Origin: Pseudorhodobacter antarcticus
GTDB taxonomy: Bacteria > Pseudomonadota > Alphaproteobacteria > Rhodobacterales > Rhodobacteraceae
Reading direction: 5' to 3'
NCBI GenBank assembly: GCA_945860375.1
Contig: CAMAQR010000080.1
Coordinates: forward strand, 1 to 14,364
Length of the DNA stretch: 14,364 nt
Positions 1 through 7,548 of this stretch are shown one piece after another. Under the pieces are notes generated by a model. The model had not been told where the DNA came from. It ran no database searches and was given only the letters and a program-made list of their open reading frames with translations. Positions within the stretch are counted from its first letter, which is position 1, and each line of letters starts with the position of its first letter. The translations under genes and the position numbers were made by a program.

Positions 1-51
1 CAGAGGGGACTCTTCAAACGTTGACATGGCGTTGACACAAAATGTGGAAGC

Positions 52-77
52 AAAAACCCGACTGTTTAGGTCGGGTT
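52..77 (-). terminator. Hairpin terminator downstream of the tRNA fragment
   Basis: A perfect 8-bp stem, AACCCGAC (55-62) and GTCGGGTT (70-77), encloses a 7-base loop. Read on the minus strand the stem is followed by TTTTT (complement of 52-56), the form of a Rho-independent terminator. It lies about 30 bp beyond the CCA end of the minus-strand tRNA fragment, as expected of the native terminator of that tRNA transcript. If so, positions 1-104 are probably the original chromosomal flank of the tRNA gene. Confidence 0.75.
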
Positions 78-104
78 CTAAGTCTCTGATATATTTAGAT
101 AATT

Positions 105-151
105 TGGTTGCGGGGACAGGATTTGAACCTGTGACCTTCAGGTTATGAGCC
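105..151 (-). other. 3' half of initiator tRNA-Met(CAU): probable att core
   Basis: The minus strand reads GGCTCATAACCTGAAGG, then a T arm ACAGG-TTCAAAT-CCTGT, then the acceptor strand CCCCGCA-A-CCA. The CAU anticodon, and the A at position 72 that would face C1 in an initiator tRNA, point to tRNA-fMet. The acceptor 5' strand and D arm are missing: upstream sequence (152-190) has no match to them, and the anticodon stem is already mismatched just before GGCTCAT. This is therefore a 47-bp partial copy, not a working tRNA. Tyrosine recombinases commonly use the anticodon-to-CCA part of a tRNA gene as att core, so it most likely marks an integration junction; the intact tRNA would lie at the other end of the element. 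Confidence 0.75.
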
Positions 152-461
152 GAAAGCCCAACGATTCCAACAATTTATGAAAATCAACGGTTTAGCCTAT
201 AAGTCTTTGATTTTCAAAATTTTCTTCCCCAACACTCGACCAAGTTCACGGACAGCGGACGCCAGACAATTGTTTTTAAACCACTTTCGACTGTTGATGT
301 GGCGTTGATGTAAGCGCGCCAACCGCGATCAACAATAATCATCCGACGTGAGCACCGAAAGCGCCATGTGACCCGCAGCCCCCGTGTGAAAGACGGAACG
401 GAATGGTCACTCATCGGATAAACAAACAACGCTGGCTGGCACCGGTTCGGCTTCGAAAAGG

Positions 462-1510
462 CTACTCAGGTTCGACCGAGCAAGGGGTGAGCCCATCGAC
501 CCGATCCAAGCCCGCAGGCAAAAGCACGTTCTCGAGCCAAACAATGGCTTGTCCACGCTCCCTGCAATAGGAAAAGAAGGCTCTTTGCATAGCGCGGGTA
601 AACGCCACGAAGAAGGAGTTAAGCTCCTCTTCCCGACCGGGCGAAAGGCTCCACCAGGTCTGCATATCAAGGCCGAAGAAAATTATGGTATGAAACTCAA
701 GGCCTTTGCTCTTATGGATCGTCATCAAAGGCACTTGGCCTATGCCTTCGAAGCGATCGAGAGCGTCGCACCAAGTGTCCGCAGCCTCGCTACATTCGGA
801 AAGCAAGGTGATGAACCCCCTCCTTACCCGCTCGAAGTCCGCTTCGCGTCGATAAGCCGGAAAGGCTTGGCGCAGCCGATCGGCACCAACGAATTTCAGT
901 GCAATCCGAAAAATCTCCGCCGCGCTATCGCCTGTCGGTTCGTTATCGCGCATGGCTGTCCGTAAAGAAGAGGAGAATTCCTCAATGCTCCGCTGTAGAC
1001 CTTCCTGCGCTCGTTCGTCATCGGGATCAATTGCGAAGAGCGCCTGCAGCTCTTCTTGCGCTGCGTTCCAAGAACCTGGGCTCCGCTTCCCTGTCCCGAG
1101 CCTCAAAAGGGGCAGGATGACATCGGTTATCTCTTCGGCAAGCAGTTCCTGAAGCGCAATCTCGCCGACATTGCGCGCGAGGTTCCTGATCGTTAGCCCC
1201 TCTGTGGCGAAGACTTCGGCAAGCTCGGCTTCAACGTAATCAGCGCGCATACGTACTAAGATCGCGCAATCGTGCGGTTCGACCCTGCCATTCTCCACTT
1301 CGTTCGCAATCCAGGCTGCAATCTGCTGCGCTTCTTGCTCCCGCGTATCGAAGCGCCACAGAGCGGCCACCTGACCGTCGACAGCGCACTGCCCTTTGGC
1401 TTCGACCTCGTCTGCATCCGGATCGATACGCTGCGCAATTACCTGCTGAATAGCGACCAAATCGGCGTGGGAGCGCCAGTTGAAGCGAAGCGCAAGATTT
1501 ACGGCGTTAA
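462..1510 (-). pseudogene. gajB: GajB-like UvrD helicase, C-terminal half (separated by IS)
   Basis: This is the second half of a superfamily 1 helicase whose first half lies at 2875-3704. It starts at the NWRSH segment (motif IV region) and carries motif V, LMTIHKSKGLEF, and motif VI, EEELNSFFVAFTRAMQ, the RecA-like 2A parts of UvrD/PcrA/Rep helicases. It ends at a TAG (462-464). The open frame extends to an ATG at 1559, but codons 1-17 of that frame come from the insertion sequence. Joined to the N-terminal half by removing 1507-2874 or 1511-2878, the frame is continuous and gives 624 codons. No strong ribosome binding site precedes 1559, so this half is probably not made as a useful product. 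In Gabija, the helicase partner GajB senses DNA ends and activates GajA. Confidence 0.88.
1507..1510. repeat. TTAA target-site duplication, left copy
   Basis: TTAA directly outside the left inverted repeat of the insertion sequence. The matching copy is at 2875-2878. One of the two is original helicase sequence, encoding the end of a Phe codon and the start of an Asn codon. Confidence 0.85.
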
Positions 1511-2874
1511 CAGGCCGCTGAAGAAGTCGGCTGTGCGGAACGATTTTCTTTCGGCGCATCTGTCCGGGTTTGGCTTCGTGCGCCTTGTCGCAGAAAGCAT
1601 GCTTGTTTGACGAGGTTTGCCATTATCAAGCAGCCAGCAGCCGGGGTAGTCGGGCGAGGTTGTTGGCGGCCATCGTCAGGATGAAGCGGGCGCGCACCCG
1701 CTCAACGCCGCGATAGACGGTCTGTGCCATGCCGCCGACGGTCTTGGCCCAGCCGAACGCCTCTTCGATGCGTTTGCGGTGCTTGATCGACAGGGCATAT
1801 CCCTCGTGCCGGGTGGTTCTGGCGTCGATCGCTGAATATCTCGATTTCTGCGCGACATGCGGGGTGACACAGGCCTGCCTGAGATCAGCGACGAACTCGG
1901 CTGCGTCGAAGCCCTTGTCCGCACCCAGCGTCAACTGTCGGGTCGACCCCGGAGAATGGCGATGGATCATGTCGAGGGCGGCGCGCCGTTCCGCATGACC
2001 GTCGGCCTGTGTCAGGTCGCCCTGCACGATCAAACCGGAGCGGTTCTCCATCAGAGCATGACCCATGAAGCAGAGCATGGCGCCCGTTCCGGGAGACTTC
2101 TTGTAGAGCCGTGCATCCGGGTCGGTGATCGAGGTATGCGTGGCATTGGACCGCTTCTCGCCCCGGAAGTCGACCTCGGCATTGCGGTTCTGGCGGGTGG
2201 GGCGGGGCATCGGGGCGGTCTCGGTTTCGGTCGGTTCAAGCGGATCTTCGGCGGCACCTTCGGAGCCGGGCGGGCTGCCGGGGTCGTCGTCGGGTGACGT
2301 GTCTCCGGCCTTCGGCTGGAAACTCTTCATGGACGCCCAAGCCTTCACCAGTGTGCCATCGACCGAGAAGTGATCATCCGACAGAAGCGGCGCGACTTCG
2401 CGATGCGCCAGGATCGCCGCCATCACCTTGCGCGACATCTCGGTCGTCAGCAGCCGGTCGCGGTTCTTGGTGAATACGGTCGGCACCCAAACGGCGTCGT
2501 CGATGCCGAGCCCTACAAACCAGCGGAACAGCAGGTTGTATTGCATCTGTTCCATCAACTGCCGCTCGGAGCGGACCGAGAACAGGATCTGGAGCAGGCT
2601 GGCCCGGATCAGCCATTCCGGCGGGATCGAGGGGCGACCGAAATCGGGGTAAAGCGCCTCGAACTCCGCATCGAGGCTGGCCAGCGCCGCGTTCACCACC
2701 TGACGGATTTTGCGCAGCGGATGCTTCGCGGGGATGCGCGCCTCCAAGTCGACATAGCTGAACAGCGACCCGCTCGTCTCGTCCGTCCCGCGCATCATAA
2801 CCTCCGCCGTTATCGTGCGAAGGGTGAATCATGTTCTCAAACCACTGTCGAGGCACCACTATTTCAGCAGCCTG
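1511..2874 (-). mobile_element. IS5/IS1182-type insertion sequence inserted in the helicase gene
   Basis: The 1364-bp element has terminal inverted repeats CAGGCCGCTGAAGAAGT (1511-1527) and, reading inward from 2874 on the minus strand, CAGGCTGCTGAAATAGT; 14 of 17 positions match. It is flanked by an identical TTAA at 1507-1510 and 2875-2878, a palindromic 4-bp target duplication. It holds one transposase gene in the same direction as the interrupted helicase. The boundaries are supported independently, because deleting the element plus one TTAA restores the helicase frame exactly (DFN joined to AVNLALRF). Intact ends, exact duplication and undamaged flanking frames suggest a recent insertion. 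The subgroup (IS5 versus IS1182) is assigned from general protein style only. Confidence 0.92.
1626..2798 (-). CDS. IS5/IS1182-family DDE transposase
   Basis: Cut-and-paste transposase of 390 aa, full length. The N-terminal part (about 1-120) is the helical region seen in this group: SLFSYVDLEARIPAKHPLRK, then GRPSIPPEWLIRASLLQ and a TKNRDRLL segment. The catalytic DDE triad is visible as FSVDGT (first D, about residue 145), LGADKGFD (second D, about 294) and RIEEAFGW (E, about 345). A Pro/Glu/Asp-rich linker sits around 165-205. Two start codons are adjacent (2798 and 2795); GGAGG is spaced slightly better for the second. The gene fills most of the insertion sequence, with about 115 bp between its stop and the left inverted repeat. 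There is no frameshift or internal stop, so the element is probably still active. Confidence 0.93.
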   Translation of the reverse strand: MMRGTDETSGSLFSYVDLEARIPAKHPLRKIRQVVNAALASLDAEFEALYPDFGRPSIPPEWLIRASLLQILFSVRSERQLMEQMQYNLLFRWFVGLGIDDAVWVPTVFTKNRDRLLTTEMSRKVMAAILAHREVAPLLSDDHFSVDGTLVKAWASMKSFQPKAGDTSPDDDPGSPPGSEGAAEDPLEPTETETAPMPRPTRQNRNAEVDFRGEKRSNATHTSITDPDARLYKKSPGTGAMLCFMGHALMENRSGLIVQGDLTQADGHAERRAALDMIHRHSPGSTRQLTLGADKGFDAAEFVADLRQACVTPHVAQKSRYSAIDARTTRHEGYALSIKHRKRIEEAFGWAKTVGGMAQTVYRGVERVRARFILTMAANNLARLPRLLAA

Positions 2875-3704
2875 TTAAAGTCGGCTGCGAACTCTTGGAA
2901 CGCGTTGTCCATCGCCCCGGCCCAGCCCATGATCCGCTGCTTGTCATCTCCGACTGCGGTGAACACTGCATCGCTACCGTGAAACGCGGTCTTCACTAGA
3001 TCGTACTGTGCGTGGGTCGTGTCCTGGAACTCGTCGAGGAATACGAAGGGATAGGTTAGCTGCAAAGCACGCCGTACCGCTGGGTTCTCGCGCAGTAGAT
3101 AATTGACCAGCCTGTTGATCATGGCAAACGACAGCAACGCCCCGGCCGGACGCCCATACTGTTCTTGCCAGTAGGCGTTCAGGAGCTCGCGCCACGCTGG
3201 TGAAATGCCTTCTGCGTCGAATGGCAGAGGCGCACGGGCAATCGCCATTTCCAGCTTCTGCGGTCCGATCGCGCCCCGGTCGTGACGCGTGAGAAAATTC
3301 TCCAGATCGTTGCGCCGCGGAAAGCCGATCTCATAGTCAGCAGGTGGTCTAAATGGCTGCGGTACTGCAGCCCGAAAGCGATCTAGCATGCCTTTCGTAA
3401 AAGCATCGAAAGTGACCGAGTTGAAGCGACGCGCCTGATCGGGCGGGCAGCGCTTTCCTACGCGCGACATGAGAGTCTGCGCGGCATCTCGTTTGAAGCT
3501 GATGGCCAAGATGCGCTTGGGCGGCGGACAAATTCCGGCCTGCAGAAGGTAGGCCGCTTTCTGTGCAAGAAATTCTGTCTTCCCTGCGCCCGCCCCAGCG
3601 GTAAGGCAAACGCTTCTACCGGTCTCGCGCAGCGCCTGCCACGCACCCGGTTCTAGGTCGGCTACGCCCTGCGGAAGCCAGTCTTCGGGATCCGCCGGCA
3701 TCAC
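2875..3704 (-). pseudogene. gajB: GajB-like UvrD helicase, N-terminal half (truncated by IS)
   Basis: This half encodes the 1A/1B part of a UvrD/PcrA/Rep-like helicase. The Walker A motif is TAGAGAGKTEF (residues 35-45), motif Ia lies near ILAISFKRDAA, motif II is FLDEFQD (222-228) and motif III is VGDDKQRIMGWAGA (251-264). The native frame stops being native after Asn277; four IS-encoded residues (RLLK) follow, then a stop at 2859. It begins with GTG at 3704, which overlaps the TGA of the upstream nuclease gene by 4 bp (or ATG at 3701, overlapping by 1 bp), so it was translationally coupled to it. Without motifs IV-VI it cannot act as a motor. A helicase next to an OLD nuclease defines class 2 OLD/Gabija loci. 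The reconstructed 624-aa protein is longer than the roughly 500 aa of the best-known GajB. Confidence 0.9.
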
Positions 3705-5689
3705 GACCCGCCGCCGTCGAGACCAAGTTTGCTTTTGACATTCGCGATCAACGCGCGGAGTTCTGCGGGCGCATTCGCGGCAAGATCGGCGGCCGGGATG
3801 CGACTAAGCGCGGCAAGATGCGTTTCGGGCTTGCTACGGTTCAAGAAAAGATAGGGATACCAGACGAAACACTCATCCCAATCAGGTGAGTAGAGATCTG
3901 CATTCCCCCCTTTTTTAAGAGTGGCCGCCTTCTTCCCTTTCAGAGCTTCTTCGCTGTTGTCGGGGCCGCGTGCGCCGGCTTCCAGCACCTTGTAGGCATC
4001 CGGAAAGGCTGCGAACATCGCGAAGTCCAGATCAAGTGGATCGGAAAAGAAGACGCCTTCGTCTTTGAGCGCTTGCATCCAATTATTATCTGTAAAGCCA
4101 TCAGTCATCTCTTCGTCGGAGAGTGCGGAAAGCTCGTTGAGATCGATATCGCCCATCAAGGCATCGAAATTGTCGCTCAGATCGTTTCCTATGGAGGCCA
4201 GCGCGTTGACGGTGGACCTGATCATGTTCGCTCCGCCGTGCGCACGTCCGAGATCAAGATCGAGCAGCGTTGCGTGCGGTATCTGCAGCGCGTCCAGCAG
4301 CCGCCAAAAATGTTCAACATGGCGCCCGCCTAACGGCACAACAGGCACGAAGGACGGATCGAGAGGTATGCCCATAGCGTCGGCGAGAAGTGGCAGCACG
4401 ATTCGTTCGGAGTCCCCTTCTCCGAGAATGACGAACCGCGCGAAGTACAGTTCGGGGTAAGCTCGCACGGCAAGCCGTACATACTTGCCGGCCTCGGTAG
4501 CATCTTCGGGCAAGGTCAGTGACTTGACTGATGAAGACCTACTGTTCCTGTCAAGCCTGAAGTATCGTACCTCATCGGGTTCGATGCGGCTCAGAATACT
4601 GGCGCTGTGGCTCGAGATCAGTACCTGAGCCGATTCTAGTGCCGCGATATCGCGTGCCTGGTTCATAATGCGTGACAGGAAGAATGGCGACAGGCTGTTC
4701 TCCGGCTCTTCGATCGCCAGGATCGTGAGATGAGCGCGACGAAGCTTCTCCTGGTCGAAGGGGCTGTCTGGAGCGACCAGACGCAAAGAATCCCTTTCAG
4801 TTTCGAGTGTCGCAGCAGTCAGAGCAATATGAAACAGGGACCGCTGACCGTCGCTCAGATCGGCAAGCGCCCGTTCACGGCCTGCCTCATCAGGAAGGAA
4901 TGCAAATTCGACGTTCCTGACGAGTGCTTCGAGCCTGCTTTCCACCAGCCTTAGAACCGGCGTGGTATCGGTGTCTGCTTCATGGACCTGTTGCCAGCGT
5001 TTCGTGAGACGCTCAACGATGAATTCCGAAGGCCCTTCGCGCTCGAAGCGCTTCTGGATCAGCTTCGCACCGCGCTCGGTCGTTTTAGACATGCGGTCCG
5101 ACCATTTGGCAGCGCGCCATAGCCGCCCTTTTAGCAAGTCAGTGACTCGATCTGCCGGATTGCGCGTTGCCGGCACATAGACGAGTTGGATGGTGCCTCT
5201 ATCGACAGCGGCGACGCGTTGGCATTCGTCCCAAACGTAGTGATTGTCGAGCGTGCCAATCCATCGAATGTCTTCTTCGACCGTGCCGTCCGGCGTTCCA
5301 TCATCAGTCCAAGTCGCCTGCAGCCGTATCCGAGCCTTCAGCGGCTCGCCAGGACCGGTCGCCGCCATATGGTTGAAGAAATCAGGTACAGAATCGGCAA
5401 CTACGTCATCATCTCGACCGTCCAACTCCGGGAAAGACAGAACGCACTCGATGGCGAGCGTGGCTCCAGAGACGAGCTCGGTCTCCCCGGGCCGAAGATG
5501 GAAATCGCGCTTCTGGATCTGCCGCTGCGCTGAAGAAACGCCGAAGAGCCGCGCGAGCGCTTGCAATCCTGCCGTCTTTCCAGCCCCGTTTCCGCCGACC
5601 ATTGCTGTGACGCCAGATTCGAGCGACAGAGTTTCAGGCTCAGGACCGAAGCAGCGGAAGTTCTTTATCGTGAGCGTGTCGATCTTCAT
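3701..5689 (-). CDS. gajA: OLD-family ATPase/TOPRIM nuclease, GajA-like (Gabija)
   Basis: Intact 662-aa protein. The N-terminal ABC-type ATPase shows FRCFGPEPETLSL, Walker A GGNGAGKT (32-39), the signature LSDGQRS (278-284), Walker B LTILAIEEPE (321-330) and the H-loop ISSHSASIL with His361. The C-terminal TOPRIM nuclease shows FVILGEGDSERIVLPLL (Glu424, Asp426, Glu428) and LLDLDLGR (Asp477, Asp479), the acidic metal-binding residues. In Gabija, GajA is a nucleotide-inhibited DNA nickase that GajB activates upon phage infection. Its neighbours support this role: a UvrD-type helicase gene overlaps its stop codon, and a WYL regulator lies 19 bp upstream on the same strand. An isolated OLD nuclease of another class is less likely given the adjacent helicase. 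The ribosome binding site is weak, so translation may depend on the upstream gene. Confidence 0.9.
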   Translation of the reverse strand: MKIDTLTIKNFRCFGPEPETLSLESGVTAMVGGNGAGKTAGLQALARLFGVSSAQRQIQKRDFHLRPGETELVSGATLAIECVLSFPELDGRDDDVVADSVPDFFNHMAATGPGEPLKARIRLQATWTDDGTPDGTVEEDIRWIGTLDNHYVWDECQRVAAVDRGTIQLVYVPATRNPADRVTDLLKGRLWRAAKWSDRMSKTTERGAKLIQKRFEREGPSEFIVERLTKRWQQVHEADTDTTPVLRLVESRLEALVRNVEFAFLPDEAGRERALADLSDGQRSLFHIALTAATLETERDSLRLVAPDSPFDQEKLRRAHLTILAIEEPENSLSPFFLSRIMNQARDIAALESAQVLISSHSASILSRIEPDEVRYFRLDRNSRSSSVKSLTLPEDATEAGKYVRLAVRAYPELYFARFVILGEGDSERIVLPLLADAMGIPLDPSFVPVVPLGGRHVEHFWRLLDALQIPHATLLDLDLGRAHGGANMIRSTVNALASIGNDLSDNFDALMGDIDLNELSALSDEEMTDGFTDNNWMQALKDEGVFFSDPLDLDFAMFAAFPDAYKVLEAGARGPDNSEEALKGKKAATLKKGGNADLYSPDWDECFVWYPYLFLNRSKPETHLAALSRIPAADLAANAPAELRALIANVKSKLGLDGGGS

Positions 5690-5708
5690 CCTACCGTCTT
5701 TCGCGCCG

Positions 5709-6701
5709 TCATGGCAGCACCCTCAAATCAGCCCGCTGAAACCCTTGGACCATCGCTCGTAGGGCGTCGGGCTCGACGACCTCGACCTGATCCCCCCACT
5801 GGTAGAGATGCCAGATCATTTCGATCCACCCCGAGGCCATGAACTCGATGCGAAGGCCGCCATCAGGCTCTTCGGTCGCTGTCTGCGTCGGATGGAATTC
5901 GAACTCCCGCGCGACAGCGGCGGCGCTGGGTGCAAACCTCCACACGACGCGCCCGTACTCGTCGTCCGAATGGTATGATCCGAAGGCCTGGACAGCGAAG
6001 GCGTCGAGGTCGAAGTCGGGATCCCTGGCGAAGGATTGACCCGTGATCTTGGCGCTGGTGATCCGATCCATGCGGTAACGTCGATAGGCACGGCCATTCT
6101 CGATGTCCCGGGCAATCAGATACTGCCGCGTCCCCAGCAGAAGTCCGTAGGGCTCAACCTTCCGCACACGCGGCTCGGGATCTCGGGCGGCCTGATAGAC
6201 AATATCCATCGAGAACGGCGCCTTGATACCCTCGGCGATGGCCCCGAGGATGTTGGGCGCAAGCTTTGCCTTCGGCCCAGGGCGGCATGCCAATCCTTGC
6301 GCCTCCAGGATCGCGGCAGCGTCGGTCTCCGTTTTGCGTGCATGGATGGACGGCATGCTGGCCAACAAGCGATCGCGCAGAGAAACCAGCCCCCGCACAT
6401 CCATGACGGCGCCTTCGTGCTGCGCGCGCTTAATGGCCATATCGAGGGCAGAAAGCTCGCTCGCGCGAACACCTTGCATGTGCATTAAGGTCGTGTCGCT
6501 CAGCTTCCACCAGCGGCGTCGATCGCTGTCGGTTGAGCAGATGTAGGACGGGAAAGCCTCCTCGAACTCGCGCATCATGCGCTGGGCAGTCCGCTGTTTG
6601 ACCCCGAAGGCGTCACTGACGTCGTTCAGACACACGCCGCGGTATCGCGAGCCGGCCATCTCAGCCAGCCGGATAAGTTCCTGTGCTTTTCGGAAGGCCA
6701 T
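5709..6701 (-). CDS. WYL-domain transcriptional regulator
   Basis: Protein of 330 aa from ATG at 6701, preceded by GGAG at a good distance; a GTG at 6713 would add four residues. An N-terminal winged helix-turn-helix (about residues 5-50, with FGVKQRTAQRMMREFEEAFP) is followed by a linker and a WYL-type domain (about 165-240, with YGLLLGTRQYLIARDIENG and YRRYRMDRI). A C-terminal extension (WCX-like, with WIEMIWHLYQWGDQVEV) completes the usual layout. WYL regulators often repress or control anti-phage systems (BrxR, CapW) and are thought to sense a nucleic-acid or nucleotide ligand. Here it is the first gene of the operon with gajA and gajB, 19 bp upstream of gajA, so it probably controls them and itself. 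Confidence 0.88.
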   Translation of the reverse strand: MAFRKAQELIRLAEMAGSRYRGVCLNDVSDAFGVKQRTAQRMMREFEEAFPSYICSTDSDRRRWWKLSDTTLMHMQGVRASELSALDMAIKRAQHEGAVMDVRGLVSLRDRLLASMPSIHARKTETDAAAILEAQGLACRPGPKAKLAPNILGAIAEGIKAPFSMDIVYQAARDPEPRVRKVEPYGLLLGTRQYLIARDIENGRAYRRYRMDRITSAKITGQSFARDPDFDLDAFAVQAFGSYHSDDEYGRVVWRFAPSAAAVAREFEFHPTQTATEEPDGGLRIEFMASGWIEMIWHLYQWGDQVEVVEPDALRAMVQGFQRADLRVLP

Positions 6702-6744
6702 AGGGGGCTCCACGTCGCGTTCTTACGCCCACGCTAGTGCAGGA

Positions 6745-6759
6745 TCGCTTCGCAAGCGA
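6745..6759. promoter_or_regulatory. Inverted repeat in the divergent intergenic region (candidate operator)
   Basis: TCGCTT-CGC-AAGCGA is a perfect 6-bp inverted repeat with a 3-bp spacer. It lies about 44 bp upstream of the WYL gene start and about 100 bp upstream of the plus-strand gene at 6861, in the only region between these divergent genes. It is placed where a WYL dimer could bind to autoregulate; this is inference from position only. No clear -35/-10 pair was picked out. Confidence 0.3.
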
Positions 6760-6860
6760 GTCGGAATCGGCTCCGGGGAATGCTGACGGCCGCTTGCACT
6801 CCAAAGAACACGGTGCCGGTCGTTTGCGCGGGCGGCACATGCATCAGAAAAGGAGCAAGC

Positions 6861-7466
6861 ATGAAGCTGCCAAAACGCGAATTCTATACCGTCCATGAAG
6901 TAGCTGCACGGTGGGGCTATACCATCGCCGATGTCGCAGGCTGGTCTGCCGCCGGACATTTTGACATCCTGACCGGCATTCCGCCAGCCATGTGCGGCGA
7001 GAAGGTCGTCGCCGGCGAGGTCATCATTTCCGCCTTCGACATCCTGCCGATGTTCCGCCGCTGCGGGACAGGACCGCAGACCGCCTGGCTACGCCGCCTC
7101 CGCACGAAAGCCGAAACAGACTGGCAGCTGATCACCGAACCTGTTTCAGGCGTCGAGGTTTCAGTGGCGGACCTTTTGATTTCTGGCCAGCACGTCCACC
7201 GCTTCGAGGAAAAGAACGAACTTTTTCGGCGGGTCAGTGGTAGCAGTGGTTCAGTGTCGCCCTACGACTGGGAGGGCATGCTGCAAGCCTTGGCCCTGCG
7301 CATCCACGAGCGCGGCCTGCCTGCCTCGCAAGGTGAACTCGTAGCCGAAATGCAAGATTGGTTCGTGGAACACTCTGACGGCAACGACGTGCCAGACGAG
7401 CGCTCGATACGTCGCCGGATCACGCCGATCTGGAGAGAGCTGACCAAGAAGCCTGAAAACAAATGA
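6861..7466 (+). CDS. Hypothetical protein with HTH-like N-terminus
   Basis: Protein of 201 aa. An ATG at 6861 is chosen because AAGGAG lies just upstream; the frame is open back to 6780, but that extension has no such site. Residues 5-35 (EFYTVHEVAARWGYTIADV) look like a MerR/excisionase-type helix-turn-helix. The C-terminal third (about 135-200) contains YDWEGMLQALALRIHERGLP, SQGELVAEMQDWF and a basic RSIRRRITPIWREL helix, the style of a second DNA-binding domain seen in alphaproteobacterial accessory proteins. It is divergent from the WYL-Gabija operon and shares its intergenic region. No catalytic motif is visible. A regulatory role is a guess. Confidence 0.75.
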   Translation: MKLPKREFYTVHEVAARWGYTIADVAGWSAAGHFDILTGIPPAMCGEKVVAGEVIISAFDILPMFRRCGTGPQTAWLRRLRTKAETDWQLITEPVSGVEVSVADLLISGQHVHRFEEKNELFRRVSGSSGSVSPYDWEGMLQALALRIHERGLPASQGELVAEMQDWFVEHSDGNDVPDERSIRRRITPIWRELTKKPENK

Positions 7467-7548
7467 CCAAGGCCAAACATGACCACGGTTGCAGTCAACC
7501 ACGAAGATGGCCCACCCTTCGAGCATCATGTAACACTGAACTCAACTA

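Larger units (their letters stand above)
20..312. repeat. Direct repeats flanking the tRNA fragment (candidate integrase arm sites)
   Basis: Two related 20-mers occur in the same orientation: GTTGACATGGCGTTGACACA (20-39) and GTTGATGTGGCGTTGATGTA (293-312), identical at 15 of 20 positions. Each contains GTTGAYRY twice, 11 bp apart. Closer in, TAAGTCTCTGAT (79-90) and TAAGTCTTTGAT (200-211) differ at one base, and each is preceded by GTTTAG. The order is 20-mer, 12-mer, tRNA core, 12-mer, 20-mer. Paired short direct repeats around a core are typical of arm-type integrase sites; that role is inferred. The stretch 152-461 holds no convincing gene, only these repeats and an inverted repeat GAAAATCAA/TTGATTTTC (179-187 and 207-215). 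Confidence 0.4.

Noticed and set aside
20..39. Two TTGACA -35-like boxes near the left edge
   Set aside because: No TATAAT-like -10 at 16-18 bp and no downstream plus-strand gene; better explained as part of the repeat.
105..190. Complete tRNA gene
   Set aside because: The D arm and the 5' acceptor strand are absent upstream of the anticodon arm, so only the 3' half is present.
214..429. 71-codon minus-strand frame next to the tRNA fragment
   Set aside because: No recognisable domain or ribosome binding site; it spans the candidate arm repeat and looks like chance coding.
1272..1610. Long plus-strand frames opposite the helicase, nuclease and integrase genes
   Set aside because: They are antisense shadows of genes with clear motifs and have no domain of their own.
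2374..2859. 161-codon frame overlapping the transposase in another frame
   Set aside because: It is an out-of-frame shadow of the transposase; it contains no programmed frameshift signal and the DDE protein is already complete.
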